DNA of 64,000 bases, taken from assembly GCA_965242685.1 (NCBI GenBank), contig OZ251487.1, positions 62,001-126,000 of the forward strand, read 5' to 3'. The position numbers and the translations under genes are program-made. Origin of the DNA: G965215055 sp965242685. Lineage in GTDB: Bacteria; Pseudomonadota; Gammaproteobacteria; UBA4575. The notes beneath the pieces were generated by a model. The model was not told the DNA's origin. It worked only from the letters and a program-made list of their open reading frames with translations, and did no database searches. Of this stretch, positions 59,100 through 64,000 are shown in pieces. Numbering within the stretch: position 1 is the stretch's first letter; the number at the start of each line of letters is the position of its first letter.

Positions 59100-60404
59100 A
59101 TGCCGGACATTACCCGTCTTACCACCCAAGACGCCGACTTTCCTACGCGATTCAAGGCGTGGCTGTCGAGGGGCCAACCGGCTGAACAAGAAATACGTCG
59201 CAGCGTGGAGGCGATCATAGACGCCGTACACCGGCGCGGCGATGAAGCCCTGCTGGAATTTACCCGCCGCTACGATCAGATCACTGTAGCGCAGGTGAGC
59301 GAGCTGGAAATTTCAAAATCACGCATGCACGCGGCCTTGGAAGATATAACTACGGAACAGCGTCAAGCCTTGAACGTTGCCGCTGCCCGCATCCGCGCCT
59401 ATGCGCAACGACAGGCGTTGCAGTCCTGGTCTATGGAGGATGAAGACGGCAACAGATTGGGGCAGGTCGTAACCGCACTGGAAAGAGTGGGCGTGTACGT
59501 ACCGGGCGGCACGGCGGCCTACCCGTCTACCGTATTGATGAACGTAATTCCGGCCAAGGTGGCCGGAGTCGAGCACGTCTGCATGGCGGTGCCGGCCTTG
59601 CGGGGCAAGGTAAACCCGATGGTATTGGCGGCGGCGGCGATTGCCGGAGTAGACCGCGCATTTACCATAGGGGGCGCGCAAGCCATCGCCGCCTTGGCAT
59701 TCGGCACCCCGACCGTCCCCAAGGTGGACAAGATCGTCGGCCCCGGCAACGCCTACGTCGCCAATGCGAAACGCCTGTTGTTCGGCCGGGTGGGTATAGA
59801 CATGATCGCGGGGCCTTCCGAAGTGTTGATAATCTGTGACGACAGCGCCAACCCCGAGTGGGTGGCCATAGACCTATTTTCGCAGGCCGAACATGATGTA
59901 AGCGCGCGTGCCGTGTTAATCTGTACGCAGGGGGAATTTATCGACCGAGTTTCGCAACACATGCAACACCTGCTTACCGAACTTGAACGCGCGGATACGA
60001 TCAGACGATCCGTCGATGATTACGGCGCCTTGATACAGGTTGCCGACCTCGACGAAGCCGTCGGGCTTGCCAACGAGATCGCCCCCGAACACTTGGGGTT
60101 ATGCGTTGCCGACCCCGATCCACTGGTCAAAAAGATCCGCAATGCCGGCGCGATATTCCTCGGGCATTATTCGCCCGAAGTATTTGGCGATTATTGCGCG
60201 GGCCCCAACCACGTGCTACCGACCGCTGGTACCGCGCGTTTTTCCTCCCCCTTGGGCGTATACGACTTTCAGAAACGCACCGGCCTCGTGCGCTGCTCGC
60301 GCAAGGGTGCCGATAAACTAAGCGATGTGGCGGCGGTCTTGGCCTATAGTGAAGGCCTGTCCGCCCATGCAAGATCGGCGGAATATCGCCGCCAACAGAA
60401 ATAG
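59100..60404 (+). CDS. hisD: Histidinol dehydrogenase
   Basis: 434 aa from the ATG at 59100. The frame extends into the preceding gene (58953) but only as shadow. It oxidises histidinol to histidine with NAD. Family blocks: GVYVPGGTAAYPSTVLMNVIPA, KIVGPGNAYVANAKRLLFG, DMIAGPSEVLII and ARFSSPLGVYDFQKR. Zn ligands are in FSQAEHD and the GPNHVLPT region. It is 12 bp before hisC. Confidence 0.96.
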   Translation: MPDITRLTTQDADFPTRFKAWLSRGQPAEQEIRRSVEAIIDAVHRRGDEALLEFTRRYDQITVAQVSELEISKSRMHAALEDITTEQRQALNVAAARIRAYAQRQALQSWSMEDEDGNRLGQVVTALERVGVYVPGGTAAYPSTVLMNVIPAKVAGVEHVCMAVPALRGKVNPMVLAAAAIAGVDRAFTIGGAQAIAALAFGTPTVPKVDKIVGPGNAYVANAKRLLFGRVGIDMIAGPSEVLIICDDSANPEWVAIDLFSQAEHDVSARAVLICTQGEFIDRVSQHMQHLLTELERADTIRRSVDDYGALIQVADLDEAVGLANEIAPEHLGLCVADPDPLVKKIRNAGAIFLGHYSPEVFGDYCAGPNHVLPTAGTARFSSPLGVYDFQKRTGLVRCSRKGADKLSDVAAVLAYSEGLSAHARSAEYRRQQK

Positions 60405-60416
60405 CCTGGCAGTATT

Positions 60417-61496
60417 ATGACCGTCACCCCCCGACAAATCCTTCGCCCGGAGATCATGGATCTTCGCCCGTATCAAACGGTCGAGGCCAAGGGCTTGGTC
60501 AGACTACATGCGATGGAAAGCCCGTACTCCCTGCCGGCCTCGGTGCGCCGGCAATGGCTGGACAAATTGAGAGAGATCGAATTAAACCGCTATCCCGACC
60601 CGCGCATGACACCGCTCAAACAGGCCTTTCAGGATACCTTTGCGATCCCTTCGCACCTTGACCTGATGTTCGGTAACGGTTCGGATGAATTGATCCAATT
60701 ATTGGTATTGGCGGTGGCCCGGCCCGACGCCCGTATGCTCACCGTGGTACCCGGCTTTTCGATGTACAGGCTCATCGGTAAATCTGTCGGCGTGCGCATG
60801 ATCGAAGTGCCGCTGGCGGAGGGATCCTTTGCCCTCCAGACGGAACTGATGTGCCAACACATTCAGGATCACAGTCCCGCAATAGTGTTTTTGGCGTGTC
60901 CCAACAATCCCACCGGCACGCTTTGGCCGCGCGAAGACGTTGAGGAGATCGTGCGGCAGGCCACCGGTTTGGTGGTGATCGATGAGGCCTATACGCCGTT
61001 TGCCTCGCACTCCATGATGGGACTGGCCGAAAAATACCCGCACGTATTGATATTGCGCACGCTGTCAAAGATGGGTTTGGCCGGCTTGCGGCTTGGTTGG
61101 TTGTCGGGCGCCGAGGAGTGGTTGCGCGAGCTTGACAAGTTGCGTTTGCCCTATAACGTCAACGCCTTGACGCAGGCAAGTGCCCAGTTTGCGCTGGATC
61201 ATATTTCCGTGTTTGAAGAACAGATAAAACTCGTTCGGGGGCAGCGCGAGAAACTGATCACGGCAATGCGCGACATAGACGGCATCCAAGTATTTCCCAG
61301 TGAGGCCAACTTTGTCCTATTCAAGGTACTGCATACTTCCGCCGATGCCGTATTCAAACGCTTGCTTGAAGGCAAGATCATGGTCAAGAACGTGGCCGAA
61401 GACGGCCTGCTTGAAAATTGCCTGCGCGTTACGGTAGGCGCCAAAAATGAAAATCTGGCCTTTCTCGCCACCCTGGGCGACGCCTTGTCCCGATGA
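60417..61496 (+). CDS. hisC: Histidinol-phosphate aminotransferase
   Basis: 359 aa PLP enzyme. MFGNGSDELIQLLVLAVARP, CPNNPTGTLWP, VVIDEAYTPFA and the PLP-Lys in RTLSKMGLAGLRLGWL are clear. It converts imidazole acetol phosphate to histidinol phosphate and sits in operon with hisD. The next gene begins 6 nt after its stop. Confidence 0.95.
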   Translation: MTVTPRQILRPEIMDLRPYQTVEAKGLVRLHAMESPYSLPASVRRQWLDKLREIELNRYPDPRMTPLKQAFQDTFAIPSHLDLMFGNGSDELIQLLVLAVARPDARMLTVVPGFSMYRLIGKSVGVRMIEVPLAEGSFALQTELMCQHIQDHSPAIVFLACPNNPTGTLWPREDVEEIVRQATGLVVIDEAYTPFASHSMMGLAEKYPHVLILRTLSKMGLAGLRLGWLSGAEEWLRELDKLRLPYNVNALTQASAQFALDHISVFEEQIKLVRGQREKLITAMRDIDGIQVFPSEANFVLFKVLHTSADAVFKRLLEGKIMVKNVAEDGLLENCLRVTVGAKNENLAFLATLGDALSR

Positions 61497-61502
61497 CGTG
61501 AC

Positions 61503-62261
61503 ATGGTGACCCTGCAAGAGCTGGTTCAATATACGGACGATCTCTTACATGCGGATCGCATTAAAGACTACTGCCCAAACGGATTGCAGGTTGAGGGCAA
61601 GGCCGAGATTCAAAGGATCATTACCGGTGTGACCGCCAGCCGCGCCCTGCTGGATGCCGCCTGCGACAGGCAGGCCGATGCAATTCTGGTGCACCACGGC
61701 TATTTCTGGAAAAACGAAGACCCGAGAATAGTCGGCATAAAGCGCGGGCGGTTGGCCGTATTACTGAAGAATGACATCAGCCTGTTGGCGTATCACCTGC
61801 CGTTGGACGCCCATCCGGAGGTGGGCAACAACGCACAGCTGGCGCTTCTCCTGGGGATCAAGGTTGACGGGATAATGCAATCCGAGACGCAGCCGGTCTG
61901 TGGCAGCTACGGCCATTTGAGGCAGGCCGTACCGGCGGCGGACTTCAAAGACCTGATCGATACCTCTCTGCAACGCGACTGCATACACGTCGACGCCGGG
62001 CCGCCCTCGATCACTACCGTCGGCTGGTGTACCGGCGCCGGGCAGGGGTTTATTGAATTGGCGGTAGCGCAGGGCCTGGACGCCTATATAAGCGGTGAAA
62101 TATCGGAGCCTACCGCACACGTGGCCAACGAGGCGGGCATCCATTATTTTGCCGCCGGCCATCATGCAACGGAACGCTACGGCATTCACGCCCTGGGCCG
62201 ACATCTGGCGGAAAAATTTGATCTTTTGCACGAATTTATAGACATGGACAACCCCGCATGA
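61503..62261 (+). CDS. Nif3-like dinuclear metal-binding protein
   Basis: 252 aa. The two-metal site of the family is visible: VHHGYFWKNEDP, LLAYHLPLDAHPEVGNN and GHHATERYGIHALG. The protein is widely conserved, and its biochemical role (possibly GTP cyclohydrolase I type 2-like) is unsettled. It commonly lies before petABC in gammaproteobacteria, as here. A terminator overlaps its stop. Confidence 0.92.
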   Translation: MVTLQELVQYTDDLLHADRIKDYCPNGLQVEGKAEIQRIITGVTASRALLDAACDRQADAILVHHGYFWKNEDPRIVGIKRGRLAVLLKNDISLLAYHLPLDAHPEVGNNAQLALLLGIKVDGIMQSETQPVCGSYGHLRQAVPAADFKDLIDTSLQRDCIHVDAGPPSITTVGWCTGAGQGFIELAVAQGLDAYISGEISEPTAHVANEAGIHYFAAGHHATERYGIHALGRHLAEKFDLLHEFIDMDNPA

Positions 62262-62276
62262 GCACGGGGGTTTTTT
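62252..62276 (+). terminator. Intrinsic terminator after the his/nif3 genes
   Basis: CCCCG, an 8-nt loop, CGGGG and then six T (62271-62276). The stem begins inside the last codons of the Nif3-like gene. It separates this transcript from petA. Confidence 0.75.
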
Positions 62277-62456
62277 GCCGTGCACTTGACGAAACCCGAA
62301 ACTTCCGCCATTCTCCCTGTTTTTGCATCCCTGGTAAAATTATCGCGTGTGAAGGTAAAAGATATTCCGCAACGAGTATCGGTAAATCCGTATTTTATCC
62401 CCCGACCGCGTTACCGATGTTTTTGTTAGTTACTTGAGTTGAGGAGAGCCATCAAC

Positions 62457-63059
62457 ATGGCAGAAGATGACATTGATCACGGCCGCCGCAAGGCACTGAC
62501 GGGCGGTGCGGTAGTCGTCGGCGGCATCGGCGCCGCGGTGGCGACCTGGCCGTTCTTTTCCAGCATGAACCCGAGTGCCAGCGCGCTGGCCGCGGGGGCG
62601 CCGATAGAGGTGGACGTAAGCAAGATGGAGCCTGGCCAGCAAATCCAGGAGATCTGGCGGCGCAAGCCCGTATGGATCATTCGCCGCACCCCCGAAATGA
62701 TAGAGAGCTTGGGGAGAATAACGCCAAAACTTCGAGACCCCGACTCGCAAGAGGAAGGCCAGCAACCGGCCTTTGCGCAAAACGAATACCGCTCCATAAA
62801 CAAAGAATTTCTGGTATTGATCGGCATCTGCACGCATCTTGGCTGCTCACCGGAATTTCGCCCCGAGCCGGGCGCCGAAGGGCTGGGGGCAAACTGGCCG
62901 GGAGGTTTTTACTGCGCCTGCCACGGCTCAAGGTTTGATCTGGCGGGGCGCGTCTACAAGCACATGCCGGCAAACAAAAATCTTGAAGTCCCTCCCTATC
63001 ACTTCATCAGTGAAAAGCGAATGCTGATCGGCATGACTAAGGAGGATGTCCTGGCATGA
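62457..63059 (+). CDS. petA: Ubiquinol-cytochrome c reductase Rieske iron-sulfur subunit
   Basis: 200 aa from the ATG at 62457 (GAGGAG 10 nt upstream). A twin-arginine-type N-terminus (HGRRKALTGGAVVVGG) and one membrane anchor precede the 2Fe-2S site: CTHLGCSPEF and CACHGSRFDLAG, with two Cys/His pairs. It takes electrons from ubiquinol in the bc1 complex and passes them to cytochrome c1. The stop overlaps the cytochrome b start (ATGA). Confidence 0.96.
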   Translation: MAEDDIDHGRRKALTGGAVVVGGIGAAVATWPFFSSMNPSASALAAGAPIEVDVSKMEPGQQIQEIWRRKPVWIIRRTPEMIESLGRITPKLRDPDSQEEGQQPAFAQNEYRSINKEFLVLIGICTHLGCSPEFRPEPGAEGLGANWPGGFYCACHGSRFDLAGRVYKHMPANKNLEVPPYHFISEKRMLIGMTKEDVLA

Positions 63060-64000
63060 GCAGGCCAATACGGGGCTTGTTTGAGTGGCTAGACGCGCGC
63101 TTTCCACTCAGTAAGATGTGGAGGGAGCACCTGTCCGAATACTACGCCCCCAAGAACTTCAACTTCTGGTACTTCTTCGGCTCATTGGCCTTGCTGGTGC
63201 TGGTTATCCAGATCGTCAGCGGCATTTTCTTGACCATGCACTACAAGCCCGATGCGGAGCTGGCCTTTGCATCGGTAGAGCACATCATGCGGGACGTGAA
63301 TTGGGGCTGGCTAATTCGCTACATGCACTCGACGGGCGCCTCGTTCTTCTTCATCGTCGTCTATCTGCATATGTTTCGTGGCTTGATGTACGGCTCCTTC
63401 AAAAACCCGCGTGAATTGATATGGATATTGGGCATGTTGCTTTACGTGGCACTCATGGCGGAGGCCTTTATGGGTTACCTGTTGCCGTGGGGCAACATGT
63501 CATATTGGGGCGCCCAGGTCATCATCAATCTGTTCAACACCATCCCGTTCGTTGGCGAGGCGATCTCCGAATGGATACGGGGCGACTTCGTAATCTCCGA
63601 TGCCACCCTCAACCGATTTTTTGCCCTGCACGTGATCGCCGTGCCGTTGGCGATATTGGCGCTGGCCATCTTCCATATCCTGGCGCTACACGAGGTAGGC
63701 TCCAATAATCCCGACGGGGTCGAGATCAAGGAATTGAAAGGCGCGGACGGCAAGCCGCTAGACGGCATCCCGTTCCATCCCTACTACACGGTCAAGGACA
63801 TCTTCGGTGCGGTGGTATTCCTGGCCATCTTTTCGTTTGTGATGTTTTTCACCCCCGAGATGTACGGCTACTTCCTGGAACATGCCAACTTTGATCCGGC
63901 CAATCCCCTCAACACCCCCGATCACATCGCGCCGATCTGGTATTTCACTCCGTTCTATACGGTGCTGCGTGCGATCCCCAATCCATTTGGCGGGTTTCTG
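63056..64000 (+). CDS. petB: Cytochrome b subunit of the bc1 complex, cut by window edge
   Basis: 315 codons are present, open to the window end. Heme-ligand His pairs are in RYMHSTGASFFFIVVYLHMF and FFALHVIAVPLAILALAIFHI. GYLLPWGNMSYWGAQV lines the Qo site. The quinol-oxidation PEWY equivalent is not reached or not typical within the visible part. The Rieske gene just upstream and the order petA-petB identify it. Cytochrome c1 (petC) should follow outside the window. Confidence 0.96.
   Translation, partial: MSRPIRGLFEWLDARFPLSKMWREHLSEYYAPKNFNFWYFFGSLALLVLVIQIVSGIFLTMHYKPDAELAFASVEHIMRDVNWGWLIRYMHSTGASFFFIVVYLHMFRGLMYGSFKNPRELIWILGMLLYVALMAEAFMGYLLPWGNMSYWGAQVIINLFNTIPFVGEAISEWIRGDFVISDATLNRFFALHVIAVPLAILALAIFHILALHEVGSNNPDGVEIKELKGADGKPLDGIPFHPYYTVKDIFGAVVFLAIFSFVMFFTPEMYGYFLEHANFDPANPLNTPDHIAPIWYFTPFYTVLRAIPNPFGGFL

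Noticed and set aside
62286..62340. TTGACG and TAAAAT as a petA promoter
   Set aside because: The two hexamers are far from 17 bp apart, so they do not form one promoter.
1..64000. tRNA, rRNA or complete insertion-sequence genes
   Set aside because: None was recognised by eye. A tRNA scan and a transposase search were not possible here, so small RNA genes may be missed.

Overview
The window looks like a piece of a gammaproteobacterial chromosome. The evidence is gene order: rpoN-hpf-ptsN-hprK-EIIA-ptsH-ptsI-mgtE, yrbG-kdsC-lptCAB, mlaC-murA-hisG-hisD-hisC and nif3-petAB. GC is moderate, with clearly AT-richer accessory segments. Several standard cluster members are absent from their usual places (rapZ, kdsD, mlaF/E/D/B, gph), and homopolymer tracts mark some accessory genes. 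This fits a host- or surface-associated lineage, but the species cannot be named from the sequence.

Layout. 1-9185 (minus strand): a polyamine-type ABC importer (ATPase, two tandem binding proteins, two permeases) between two TonB-dependent receptors, the left one cut by the window edge. 9267-10093: a small cytochrome c and a CopD-like membrane protein. 10219-14771: rpe-trpE-trpG-trpD-trpC. 14791-16242: a Zur-type regulator with a Zur-box-like palindrome in front of it and two MerC-family membrane proteins behind it. 16372-26676: a five-gene restriction-modification operon. 26929-30091: an STT3-like oligosaccharyltransferase and a DPM1/GtrA-type glycosyltransferase. 30103-36942: mgtE, the nitrogen-PTS genes, hpf and rpoN. 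37106-40390: lptB, lptA, lptC, kdsC, yrbG. 40585-54790: an accessory surface-protein island. 55115-62261: mlaC, murA, hisG, DAHP synthase, hisD, hisC, nif3. 62457-64000: Rieske protein and the start of cytochrome b.

Two parts stand out. The first is the restriction locus. A type III-like Mod and Res flank three lower-GC genes: a second DNA methyltransferase broken at an 11-G run, a protein with an N-terminal MutL/MORC-like GHKL ATPase and a C-terminal histidine-kinase module (also frameshifted, at an A run), and a protein with a receiver domain. The genes overlap or nearly touch, so they are probably one transcript. The arrangement suggests a restriction system coupled to a phosphorelay, with a phase-variable second methylation activity.

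The second is the surface island. Three Calx-beta/beta-barrel autotransporters each have an upstream ATG with a Shine-Dalgarno, then a run of 14, 16 or 17 C on the coding strand, then the signal peptide. By frame, copy 2 is ON and copies 1 and 3 are OFF if translation starts at that upstream ATG. Each lies behind a small hendecad coiled-coil, C-terminally anchored membrane protein. The island sits exactly where mlaFED would be expected between yrbG and mlaC. The only four G runs of 11 or more that I found are in the methyltransferase and in front of these three genes, so both parts look like contingency loci.
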